Positions 15,287 to 23,859 of a DNA stretch of 64,000 bases are shown here, piece after piece; the stretch's first letter is position 1; every line of letters starts with the position of its first letter. The notes beneath the pieces are model-generated. The model was not told the DNA's origin. It did not search any database and worked only from the letters and a program-made list of their open reading frames with translations. This stretch comes from Pedobacter sp. D749 (GTDB lineage Bacteria > Bacteroidota > Bacteroidia > Sphingobacteriales > Sphingobacteriaceae): the NCBI RefSeq assembly GCF_019317285.1, contig NZ_CP079218.1:124001-188000 (forward strand), read 5' to 3'. Made by a program: the position numbers and the translations under genes.

Positions 15287-16498
15287 ATGCAAACAAAATT
15301 AAACACAATAGAAGAGGCCATCGCAGATATAAAAGCTGGTAAAGTGATTATTGTTGTAGATGATGAGAATAGAGAGAATGAAGGTGATTTTTTAACGGCA
15401 GCCGAAAATGCAACGCCCGAGATCATCAATTTTATGGCTACTTACGGCCGTGGCTTAATCTGCGCACCTTTAACAGAAGAACGTTGTAAAGAGTTAAATC
15501 TTAGTTTGATGGTGGGCAAAAATACGGCAGCTTATGAAACCAATTTTACGGTTTCGGTAGATTTGGTTGGCCATGGTTGCACCACAGGTATTTCGGCGAG
15601 CGACCGTTCTAAAACGATGCTGGCTTTGGTGAATCCTAAAACTGATCCTGAAGAGTTGGGCAGGCCAGGACATATTTTTCCGCTAATAGCCAAAGATGGT
15701 GGCGTAATCCGCCGTGCAGGTCATACAGAAGCGGCAGTAGATTTAGCGCGTTTAGCCGGAATGAAACCTGCAGGTTTGTTGGTAGAGATTTTAAAAGAAG
15801 ATGGCGAAATGGCCAGACTTCCTGATTTATTTAAAATTGCCGAACAGCACCAGTTAAAAATTATATCAATCGAAGATTTAATCGCCTACCGTTTAACCAT
15901 GGATAGCCTGATTAAACAAGAGGTGAGTATCGATTTACCTACCGCCTGGGGCGATTTTAAAATGACAGCCTATACGCAGTTAGATAATAATGCTACACAT
16001 TTAGCCATTTCTAAAGGTGAATGGGATAGCAACGAGCCTATTTTAGCACGTGTACACAGCTCTTGTGTAACTGGCGATATCTTTGGGTCTTGCCGTTGCG
16101 ATTGTGGCCCGCAGTTGCATAAAGCCTTAGAAATGATCGAAAAAGAAGGTAAAGGTATTGTGGTATACATGAACCAGGAGGGGAGAGGTATCGGACTGAT
16201 TAATAAATTACGTTCGTATAACTTACAGGATGCTGGTTTTGATACGGTTGAAGCAAATATTAAATTAGGCTTTAAAGGCGACGAACGCGATTATGGGGTA
16301 GGTGCGCAGATCCTGCGATCGGAAGGCGTGACTAAAATGCGCTTGATGAGTAATAACCCAACCAAAAGAGCAGGTTTAATTGGATATGGCTTAGAAGTGG
16401 TAGAAAATATCCCGATCGAGATTGCCAGTAATGTACATAACGAACGTTATTTAACCACCAAAAGAGATAAAATGGGCCATTCGATTATGAAAGGATAG
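15287..16498 (+). CDS. ribBA: Bifunctional DHBP synthase / GTP cyclohydrolase II
   Basis: 403 residues from the ATG at 15287; an in-frame TTG seven codons earlier is less likely. The N-terminal half is 3,4-dihydroxy-2-butanone-4-phosphate synthase ([11 protein letters not shown] near residue 26, [14 protein letters not shown] near 146). The C-terminal half is GTP cyclohydrolase II with the zinc-binding cysteines in [17 protein letters not shown] and the NQEGRGIGL loop. Together they feed both branches of riboflavin biosynthesis from ribulose-5-phosphate and GTP. Full length, all key residues present. Transcription ends at a strong terminator 33 bp downstream. Confidence 0.97.
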   Translation: MQTKLNTIEEAIADIKAGKVIIVVDDENRENEGDFLTAAENATPEIINFMATYGRGLICAPLTEERCKELNLSLMVGKNTAAYETNFTVSVDLVGHGCTTGISASDRSKTMLALVNPKTDPEELGRPGHIFPLIAKDGGVIRRAGHTEAAVDLARLAGMKPAGLLVEILKEDGEMARLPDLFKIAEQHQLKIISIEDLIAYRLTMDSLIKQEVSIDLPTAWGDFKMTAYTQLDNNATHLAISKGEWDSNEPILARVHSSCVTGDIFGSCRCDCGPQLHKALEMIEKEGKGIVVYMNQEGRGIGLINKLRSYNLQDAGFDTVEANIKLGFKGDERDYGVGAQILRSEGVTKMRLMSNNPTKRAGLIGYGLEVVENIPIEIASNVHNERYLTTKRDKMGHSIMKG

Positions 16499-16530
16499 TC
16501 CAGTTTGGAGTCAGCCCAAGTCTGAGTGAG

Positions 16531-16572
16531 AAAAAAGCCAGTATTGAACTTAGTTTTGATACTGGCTTTTTT
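16531..16572 (+). terminator. Terminator after ribBA
   Basis: Stem AAAAAAGCCAGTAT / ATACTGGCTTTTTT with a ~14-nt loop and a T-run. The A-run on the left side makes it potentially bidirectional. Confidence 0.85.
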
Positions 16573-17482
16573 GTTTAATTTAAAATCAAAAATGCTGATT
16601 ATTCCAGTATAATTTGTCATCCTGAACGCAGTGAAGGATCTTATCAAATACATTTTACAATCATAAATTTATGGGTAATAAAGTCAGTGATTCTTAGGTT
16701 AGGGATTCTTCATTTCATTCAGAATGACAGACTTTTCCAGTTCATTCTCCTGGAATAGATTTCTTATAAACGCTGCCTGCAATCGTCATTTCGACCGAAA
16801 TGCAACGGAGTGGAGAGATCTATTTTGCTCGCTTCTAAGTCGGTTAATCCAAAAGCAAATTTTGTCATCCTGAACGCAGTGAAGGATCTTTATCAATGCA
16901 TTTTACAATCATAAATTTATAGGTAATAAAAGCCGTAATCCCTTAGGTTAGAGATTCTTCATTTCATTCAGAATGACAGACTTTTCGAATTCACTCTCTC
17001 TGGATAGATTTCTGCTAAACGCTGCCTGCAATCGTCATTTCGACCGGGAGTGCAACGGAGTGGAGAAATCTATTTTGCTCGCTTCTAAGTCGGTTAATCC
17101 AAAAGCAAATTTTGTCATCCTGAACGCAGTGAAGGATCTTTATCAATGCATTTTACAATCATAAATTTATAGGTAATAAAAGCCGTAATCCCTTAGGTTA
17201 GAGATTCTTCATTTCATTCAGAATGACAGACTTTTCGAATTCATTCTCTCTGGATAGATTTCTGCTAAACGCGGCCTGCAATCGTCATTTCGACCGAAGT
17301 GCAACGGAGTGGAGAAAATCTATTTTCTCGCTTCTAAGTCAGTTAATCGAAAAGCAAATTTTGTCATCCTGAACGCAGTGAAGGATCTTTATACTTAACC
17401 AAATAGCCATCGATCGGTTTTAACCATATAAGCAATATAAGATCATATAAGCCCTTGGTGTCGATTAATCAGTCCTGCGGTT

Positions 17483-17552
17483 CGTCCTCCTGAACTTGTT
17501 TTATTAGTTGCATTGATTGTTTTCAATGGTCTAATAGCTAATCGTGGTCAGG
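17483..17552 (+). repeat. Left arm of a 70-bp inverted repeat pair
   Basis: Nearly the reverse complement of 23438-23508, with only a few differences (for example GCATTGATTGT versus GTATTGATTGC). The arms enclose tamB and tsaD. Confidence 0.8.
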
Positions 17553-17680
17553 TTCTATGTTGCACGGTTGTTATATTCGTTCAAGACCATGATGCAATAG
17601 GCGCTAAGATTGCCGCCAGAACGAATGACGCCCTCGCCCATACCAATGAACTATTGACCATTGAACAAATGAACCAACCT

Positions 17681-20600
17681 CTACCTCCTTTGGTTCCCTT
17701 TACTCTGGTTGATAATCGCGTCTTTGTTAAAAGATTTATTTGTTTTAACCGGTGCCTGGCTCTTTCTTTTCAGGTTTCGGCGGTAAGCACCAGAAATTTT
17801 CTGAACAAACTCTTTAAAAGTATCAAACTGCTGGGTATACACCAGGCCGAAAGAGGTAACGTTTGCGGTTGAACTAATTCCGCTGTTTAAGAATATACTC
17901 TGTTGCGTAGGTGGTTTATTTGCCGCTTTTACTGTTAAGCTTCCGTCTTTTTTAATCAGGAACAGTGCCTCAACCTCTCTACCCACATTATCTTTAGAGA
18001 AATCGATCACAGTAAAATCGTTCGCACTGTTTCGGTCTACAATGCCCGCATTAATAATTAAACGATCGTTAAAGAACTTAAACGATGCATTGGCCTCGCT
18101 TAAGGAACGGACGTTTAAATCGACAAAATTTAAGTTTAACGAAGAAAGTACGTTGTTAAACTGGTTAAAAACCAATTCAGTAGCCGTACTGGTAGCGGTT
18201 GAGCTCAACTGGTTCCCAATGGACTGCCCACCGTTTCCGGGAGCGAAACTTCTTCTGATAATTAAACTGAATGCCTGAAGGTTCAGGTTGTTCTGATCGC
18301 TCAAATAGGTTTGCAGTTCTTCTTTAATTGAAGGTTGTGCCGGAAAATTGATATCGAGCTTAATATCCGGTTGTAACAGTAAGCCCGTTAAGCCCATTTC
18401 TACTTCGGTATTCACCCTTTGGTTGGCATTACTGCTGGCGTCGCGGTTTGCTGCCTTGTAAAGGTCATTTAAGCTTGCCCTTAAAGCATATACCGCTTTT
18501 AAGTTAATCTGCGCGGCAGTAGGGTTACCCGTCCAGCGGATGGTTCCACCTTGCCTGATGTCGAATTTTTTGTTGATTACCTCCTGGGCCGTAAAGTCGA
18601 AACTTCCGGTCTCAATAATATAATCGCCAGACATTTCGAAATCACCAACACTATTGATGTTTAAGGCCAGCTCAGCATTACCCTTTCCACTTAAATTGCC
18701 GAGGGTGGTATATATGTTCGCTGTGGTATTCGGATCGATGGTTAATTTGAAACTTAAAGTTAAACCATCAAAGTTTGTTCTTTTCTTAACCAGCACAGTC
18801 GAATCGCGGCTCACGAAATTAATGAAATCTTTATCCGATATGGTTTCAGAACTATTTAGCGGCAGGTTAAATACAGTTCCTTTTTCCGTTTTCGCCTTAA
18901 TATCGATCTTCATTTTGTTGGTTGGGCCCGTAAACGTAAATACACCTGTGCCATATGCGCGGCCATAGTAGATGGAATTGTCTTTCGAGGTAGTGTTTAA
19001 GGCCATTAAACTGTTGGCATTCACCTTTACATTCAGTGTTGGGTAGTTAATATCGTTTAAATCTACAGTGCCGTTTGCTGTAGCTTCGTGGCCTTCAAGA
19101 TCGCTTAAGGTGAAGTTATCCAGTTTAATCACACTATTGTTTACTTCTACATTATCGGTAATTACATAGGTGGTTTTAAGGTAGTTTACCATCAGCTGTC
19201 CCTTATCTAACGATAAATTACCATTAATTTCTGGCTTTTCTAACTTGCCTTTCACCGTTAAATCGGCTGAGATATTTCCTTTTAAATTGGATACCAGTTG
19301 TTTAACAAAAGGCTCAATTACAGTGAGCTTACTGTCATCCATTTTTACGCTGAGGTCGATTTCTTTTTCTTTCAGATCAATATTTCCAGTCAGTTTAAAA
19401 TTCTCCGAATTGTCGGCTACAATGCGGGTAAACACATTAAGCTTTTTGCTTTCATTGCTATATGATGAGGTATCGGTTAAGGTGCCGATATAGATATCGT
19501 TAAAGTTTAACGAATCGATCTTTAAGTCGTCTGTTACCCTAAGTGTTTTTAATATGCCATACAAATCAGTCTTCCCGTTAAGGTTTCCACCCAATTTAAC
19601 ACCAAAACCTTTGGTAAAAGGGTTCAGGGTTTTTAAGCTAAAATCTTTAAAACCCACACTGATTAAATCTTTAGGGTCTTCTGAAATTAATCCATCAATC
19701 ACAACCTGTTGCTTTCCGTTGGTTAAATCGAAATTACTGATCTCTGTTTTACCATTGTTGAGCACGATCCGTACTTTTTCCTGGATGCGCCATTCTTCGT
19801 TATTGATTTTTAAGATAGAAGGTAATACGCTCAACCTTGCCGTTGTATCCTGGTTTTTTGTGAACTCTACCAATCCGTTTAAATCGAGCTGATTGTCTTC
19901 CTCAGCGTTCGACATTTTTACGTTGAAGGCCAGACTGTCGTTCCGCAGGATGTTGGAAACGTTTACATCTTTAATAAATAAACTGTCGTTAATCTGCACC
20001 CGATCAGAGGTTACAATCAGTTGAAGTTGTTGTGTGGTGGTATTTTCATCGAGGATGATGTTGTTTACCACAATACCGCTGTATTTTAGTTTCTTCACAA
20101 AACCGTTCAGCGTTGCGGTATTGTTGCGCGAATCGAAATCTCCTGTTAGTGTAGCGCCTTCTTCTAATTCCAGGCCTGGTGCAAATATCTGCGCCAGCGG
20201 TTCGAACTTTTTAACCTTCAGGTTAAACTGAAAAATCTGGTTTTTGTATTTTATAATATCGGCCTTTAACGAAGGAATATACGTTTTGGCGATGGCTTTG
20301 TAATAAGAAACAATAGAATTGAGATCATATTCGCCTTTAATACTGGCATCTAAAATATCCGACCGGATATCCAATACGCGACTTGCGCCCGTGCCATTGG
20401 CTGTTAACTGTACCGAATCTACGCTGTAAGTGCCTTTTGGATTTTGCATCCTGATCTCTTCGATCAATAACTTACCCGATATGTTATTCAGGTTGGTACC
20501 CGAAAAATTAGTGGTAAATTTAGCATCCACCATCAACGAATCTTTCAACAGTTTTAAGGATTTTAAACGTGCCTTGGAAATGGTTGCATTAAAATTGAAT

Positions 20601-22108
20601 ACCGGCAGTTTAGGGTTCAGGTTAACACCTCCATCAAATACCAGTTTAATGTTCCGGTCGTTAATGCTCAGCTTGCCATCAAAATATTTTTTATCAAAAG
20701 TACCATCAATCTTTACGTTATGGTACCTGTATTTGTTAAAGTCGATATAATCTACATCGCCATTTATTTTTTCGGTTAAATCTTTTAATTCCGTTCCACG
20801 GCCTTTCACATATAAAGAAGAGCTGATCCGGCCCAGGCTCTTTTCATCTAACAGATCGCCGATGTTAAAATCATAGGTTTTTACGTTTCCGGTGTAAGAT
20901 GGGACATCCTTTTTATCGATTTTCATGTTCACATCCGAAACGATGCGACCCAGTTTGGTTTTAAATTCGCCATAGGCAATAAAATCGTTCTGAAAACCCG
21001 TAAAACTTCCGTTGAAATTGATGTTACCAAATTTGTTTACAATTACCGGAACAATTTTCTTTTTGCTGTTGGTAATGCCCGCCAGCACTTCTTCGAGATC
21101 GGTTTTATTTGTTCCTGCCATCTCAATATTCAGGTCCATAAAAGTTTCTTTCCATTTCGGAAGCCCTTTTATAATAAAATCGCCTTTAATATGTGTGGCT
21201 TTTCCAGTCCTTAATGATAATTTTTTGGCTTTAAGGTTATTCACTAAACCCGTAATCTGACCATCAACATCCAGGTCGAGTTTCATGGTATTCAGCTCAG
21301 GGGCAAAAAATGCAACATCTTTCGAGGTGATGTGGCTATCTTTAAAAATAGCCTTCATCCGCACATTATCTATGTAGTGGTTAAAATCTTTATAGCTTTT
21401 AAACCGCATTTGGTAGTAATCGGTTAAACGGCTCTGATTGGTTTCGAGCAACAGGTTTTTCAGCTCTATCGCATTACTGTCTATCGTGGTTTGGGCCGTT
21501 AAGTTTTTCAGGTAAAATCCGCTACGCTCTTTAAAAGTTAGGTTTTTGATATTGGTTTTAAGCAAATGATTCTTGGTGTCCAGTCCTTCAAAAATTCCAC
21601 TCAGCTGTTTAACGTTTACGTTATCAAAGTTTACACTTTTGCCTTGCGTGGTGTCTTTTGCCCTGTAGTTGATGTACCTGAAGGCAAACTTATTTAAAAT
21701 AAGGCGGCCTAGACTTACATCAAAAGGCTTACTTTTCTTTTTCTTTACCTTGGGTTTACCAGAATCGAAGTAGTTAATGATAAAATCGAGATTAGAAGAC
21801 TTATCTTTGAACTCCTTTAGGAAAAACTGGCCATCGTTAATTTGAACGGTACTGATATCAATAATCTTTTTATCAATGGATAATTTAGTAATGTCGACCA
21901 TAAATTGAGGCGTGCTCAATAAAGTGTCTTTTTGTAAATCTAAAACCAATAAATCTTCGAGTACAATAGATTTAAAAGGCTTGATATAAAGACTCTTGAT
22001 TGATATGGTTGTTTTAAGCTCTTTAGATAAATATGCGGCAGCTCTCTGCGCAAAATAAGTTTGAACAGGCTTAAATTGTAGCGAAAAAACAAGAAGCGCA
22101 GCCAGCAA
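17681..22108 (-). CDS. tamB: TamB-like translocation/assembly module protein (DUF490, AsmA-like)
   Basis: 1475-residue giant of the TamB/YtfN family: an N-terminal membrane anchor, a long repetitive beta-rich region forming a periplasm-spanning taco-like groove, and the conserved DUF490 C-terminal domain (from about 1090 on; LAGNLSGKGNAELAL-type strands and TEVEMGLTGLLLQPDI). These proteins bridge inner and outer membranes and are implicated in lipid transport or outer-membrane protein assembly. The reported TTG start cuts the membrane anchor. The open frame continues upstream to about 22159 and encodes KKLFKILLWVIASIILLAAL, but without ATG, GTG or TTG, so the true start may be a rare ATT. 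Divergent from tsaD with a tiny gap. Confidence 0.9.
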   Translation of the reverse strand: MLAALLVFSLQFKPVQTYFAQRAAAYLSKELKTTISIKSLYIKPFKSIVLEDLLVLDLQKDTLLSTPQFMVDITKLSIDKKIIDISTVQINDGQFFLKEFKDKSSNLDFIINYFDSGKPKVKKKKSKPFDVSLGRLILNKFAFRYINYRAKDTTQGKSVNFDNVNVKQLSGIFEGLDTKNHLLKTNIKNLTFKERSGFYLKNLTAQTTIDSNAIELKNLLLETNQSRLTDYYQMRFKSYKDFNHYIDNVRMKAIFKDSHITSKDVAFFAPELNTMKLDLDVDGQITGLVNNLKAKKLSLRTGKATHIKGDFIIKGLPKWKETFMDLNIEMAGTNKTDLEEVLAGITNSKKKIVPVIVNKFGNINFNGSFTGFQNDFIAYGEFKTKLGRIVSDVNMKIDKKDVPSYTGNVKTYDFNIGDLLDEKSLGRISSSLYVKGRGTELKDLTEKINGDVDYIDFNKYRYHNVKIDGTFDKKYFDGKLSINDRNIKLVFDGGVNLNPKLPVFNFNATISKARLKSLKLLKDSLMVDAKFTTNFSGTNLNNISGKLLIEEIRMQNPKGTYSVDSVQLTANGTGASRVLDIRSDILDASIKGEYDLNSIVSYYKAIAKTYIPSLKADIIKYKNQIFQFNLKVKKFEPLAQIFAPGLELEEGATLTGDFDSRNNTATLNGFVKKLKYSGIVVNNIILDENTTTQQLQLIVTSDRVQINDSLFIKDVNVSNILRNDSLAFNVKMSNAEEDNQLDLNGLVEFTKNQDTTARLSVLPSILKINNEEWRIQEKVRIVLNNGKTEISNFDLTNGKQQVVIDGLISEDPKDLISVGFKDFSLKTLNPFTKGFGVKLGGNLNGKTDLYGILKTLRVTDDLKIDSLNFNDIYIGTLTDTSSYSNESKKLNVFTRIVADNSENFKLTGNIDLKEKEIDLSVKMDDSKLTVIEPFVKQLVSNLKGNISADLTVKGKLEKPEINGNLSLDKGQLMVNYLKTTYVITDNVEVNNSVIKLDNFTLSDLEGHEATANGTVDLNDINYPTLNVKVNANSLMALNTTSKDNSIYYGRAYGTGVFTFTGPTNKMKIDIKAKTEKGTVFNLPLNSSETISDKDFINFVSRDSTVLVKKRTNFDGLTLSFKLTIDPNTTANIYTTLGNLSGKGNAELALNINSVGDFEMSGDYIIETGSFDFTAQEVINKKFDIRQGGTIRWTGNPTAAQINLKAVYALRASLNDLYKAANRDASSNANQRVNTEVEMGLTGLLLQPDIKLDINFPAQPSIKEELQTYLSDQNNLNLQAFSLIIRRSFAPGNGGQSIGNQLSSTATSTATELVFNQFNNVLSSLNLNFVDLNVRSLSEANASFKFFNDRLIINAGIVDRNSANDFTVIDFSKDNVGREVEALFLIKKDGSLTVKAANKPPTQQSIFLNSGISSTANVTSFGLVYTQQFDTFKEFVQKISGAYRRNLKRKSQAPVKTNKSFNKDAIINQSKGNQRR

Positions 22109-22182
22109 GATTATTGATGCGATTACCCAAAGGAGTATTTTAAATAGTTTTTTAATAATTTTGCAGCTTAAATATTAATAAT

Positions 22183-23184
22183 TTGTCTGTTATACTTGCT
22201 ATTGAGTCTTCTTGCGATGATACGTCCGTTGCTATTTGTAACAACGGCAAAATTACTGCCAATGTTATTGCAAACCAAACAATTCATCAAAATTATGGTG
22301 GTGTTATACCTGAATTAGCTTCAAGGGTACATCAACAAAATATTGTGCCTGCCGTGCAACAGGCTTTAATTAACGCTAAAGTTACAAAACAGGACATTAA
22401 TGCGGTAGCTTTTACACGAGGCCCAGGTCTTTTAGGATCTTTATTGGTCGGCGTTTCTTTCGCAAAATCTTTTGCATTAGCTTTAAATATACCTTTAATT
22501 TCTGTCAATCATATGCATGCGCATATTTTAGCGCATTTTATTGATGATCCAAAGCCGGTTTTTCCCTTTATCTGTCTGACGGTTTCTGGCGGACATACAC
22601 AAATCGTGCTGGTAAAAGATTACTTTGATATGGAAATCGTGGGCGAAACATTGGATGATGCTGCTGGTGAAGCTTTTGATAAAACCGCTAAATTACTGGC
22701 CTTGCCTTATCCCGGGGGACCACTGATTGATAAACATGCACAGCATGGAAATCCTTTGGCGTTTAAATTTGCAGAACCCCAAATCGCAGATCTGAATTTT
22801 AGCTTTAGTGGTTTTAAAACGTCTATTCTGTATTTTATCAGGAAGCAGGAAAAAGAGAACCCTAACTTTATTGCCGAAAATTTAGATGATATTTGTGCAT
22901 CGGTTCAGCATAGCATTGTACAAATTTTGCTGAACAAATTAAAGAAAGCGGCAAAACAATACGGAATTAAAGAAATTGCTATTGCAGGTGGTGTTTCGGC
23001 AAACTCTGGTTTAAGAAATGGCCTGCAACAAACAGCCGATGAATTGGGCTGGAACATCTATATACCGGCGTTTCAGTATTGCACTGATAATGCGGGTATG
23101 ATTGCCATTGCAGGGTACCAAAAGTACCTGAAACAGGATTTTGTAGGGCAGGATGTTTCGCCAATGGCGCGGATGGAGTTTTAG
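22183..23184 (+). CDS. tsaD: tRNA N6-adenosine threonylcarbamoyltransferase
   Basis: 333 residues, full length. TsaD transfers threonylcarbamoyl to A37 of ANN-decoding tRNAs as part of the TsaBDE machinery. Signatures seen are AIESSCDDTSVAI (6-18), the metal-binding HMHAH (about 110-114), TVSGGHTQIVLV, DDAAGEAFDKTAKLL and the C-terminal AGGVSANSGLR plus FQYCTDNAGMIA. The start is TTG, giving the conserved first strand. It is divergent from tamB, so the short gap must hold both promoters. Downstream are only TTG-rich repeats. Confidence 0.96.
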   Translation: MSVILAIESSCDDTSVAICNNGKITANVIANQTIHQNYGGVIPELASRVHQQNIVPAVQQALINAKVTKQDINAVAFTRGPGLLGSLLVGVSFAKSFALALNIPLISVNHMHAHILAHFIDDPKPVFPFICLTVSGGHTQIVLVKDYFDMEIVGETLDDAAGEAFDKTAKLLALPYPGGPLIDKHAQHGNPLAFKFAEPQIADLNFSFSGFKTSILYFIRKQEKENPNFIAENLDDICASVQHSIVQILLNKLKKAAKQYGIKEIAIAGGVSANSGLRNGLQQTADELGWNIYIPAFQYCTDNAGMIAIAGYQKYLKQDFVGQDVSPMARMEF

Positions 23185-23585
23185 TTTTGGTTCATTGGTC
23201 ATTGGTTCATTAGTTAATTGGTCAATTGTTTGATTGTTGAATTGTTCATTGCGATATTGCAAACTGTTAACTGGACATGGTTAATTGTTGAAATTGCTTA
23301 ACTGGTTGTCCTTTTTTCGTCATCCGATAGCTATTGGATGCGAGAAAGCTTTTTCAGCCGACGAAGCAATCTTACAACGATAGCTCGTTGCGAGTTGATG
23401 TAAAGGACTCCAGGGTGATTAATTATCCGGATAAGATCCTGACCACGAAGTAGCTATTAGACCATTGAAAGCAATCAATACAACTAATAAAACAAGTTCA
23501 GGATGACGACTGCTTAGGGGATTATAGCCCTTAAACCGCCAATTGAAAACTGGCAACGAGAATTGTTTAAATTGAATTTATATAT
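23185..23585. other. Gene-free spacer with low-complexity and repeat sequence
   Basis: Begins with GTTCATTGGTCATTGGTTCA-like low-complexity words, continues with a dispersed repeat near 23320-23420, and holds the right arm of the 70-bp inverted pair at 23438-23508. No gene seen. Confidence 0.6.
23438..23508 (-). repeat. Right arm of a 70-bp inverted repeat pair
   Basis: Inverted copy of 17483-17552. The pair could support homologous inversion of the ~6-kb tamB-tsaD block. Confidence 0.8.
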
Positions 23586-23783
23586 ATGACTGGAGCATCG
23601 TTAATATTTTGGATTGTTTGTGCGATACCGCTAATCGGTATTTTATATTGGTTAATCAGAAATGACAAAAACAAACTAAAAGGAAGCTGGGGGGTGATTA
23701 TTTTAGGTGCTCTGATTATTGCCGCACTTTTGGTAATTGTTTATGTGACCAAAGATTTCGAAACAGTTTTCAGCCAGAATTAA
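23586..23783 (+). CDS. Small two-helix membrane protein
   Basis: 65 residues with two predicted membrane helices (about 5-23 and 36-54) separated by the charged loop RNDKNKLKGSW. Codon use is like the surrounding core genes and the frame is clean, so I think it is real. No family or function recognised. It precedes the TonB receptor by 76 bp, but that gene has its own promoter box, so co-transcription is uncertain. Confidence 0.6.
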   Translation: MTGASLIFWIVCAIPLIGILYWLIRNDKNKLKGSWGVIILGALIIAALLVIVYVTKDFETVFSQN

Positions 23784-23834
23784 TTAAGGTATTCTAATTC
23801 TTATTTAGACCTATTCTTATTAGTGTATAATTTC

Positions 23835-23842
23835 TATCTTTG
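23835..23842 (+). promoter_or_regulatory. -7 box upstream of TonB receptor
   Basis: TATCTTTG fits TAnnTTTG; the ATG lies 17 bp further on. Confidence 0.5.
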
Positions 23843-23859
23843 CCGAAAATTAAAGATAG

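Larger units (their letters stand above)
16499..17680. repeat. 249-bp tandem repeat array and dispersed-repeat remnants
   Basis: No gene. The words TTTGTCATCCTGAACGCAGT recur at about 16613, 16860, 17111 and 17360, giving periods of 248, 250 and 249 bp, so three full units and a partial fourth lie in tandem. Each unit also contains a CGTCATTTCGACCG...TGCAACGGAGTGGAGA block. Short open frames inside are repeated in each unit and drift in frame. After the array comes an ACCATATAAG-family fragment (17418-17455) and the left arm of a 70-bp inverted pair (17483-17552). Confidence 0.85.

Noticed and set aside
16973..17164. 63-codon open frame in the tandem array
   Set aside because: It is a by-product of a repeat unit; the other units break or shift it.
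16613..17400. CRISPR-like array
   Set aside because: Units are about 249 bp and nearly identical throughout; there are no short repeats with unique spacers and no cas genes.
17681..22108. Opposite-strand open frames within tamB
   Set aside because: They are shadows of a long biased reading frame and show no family features.
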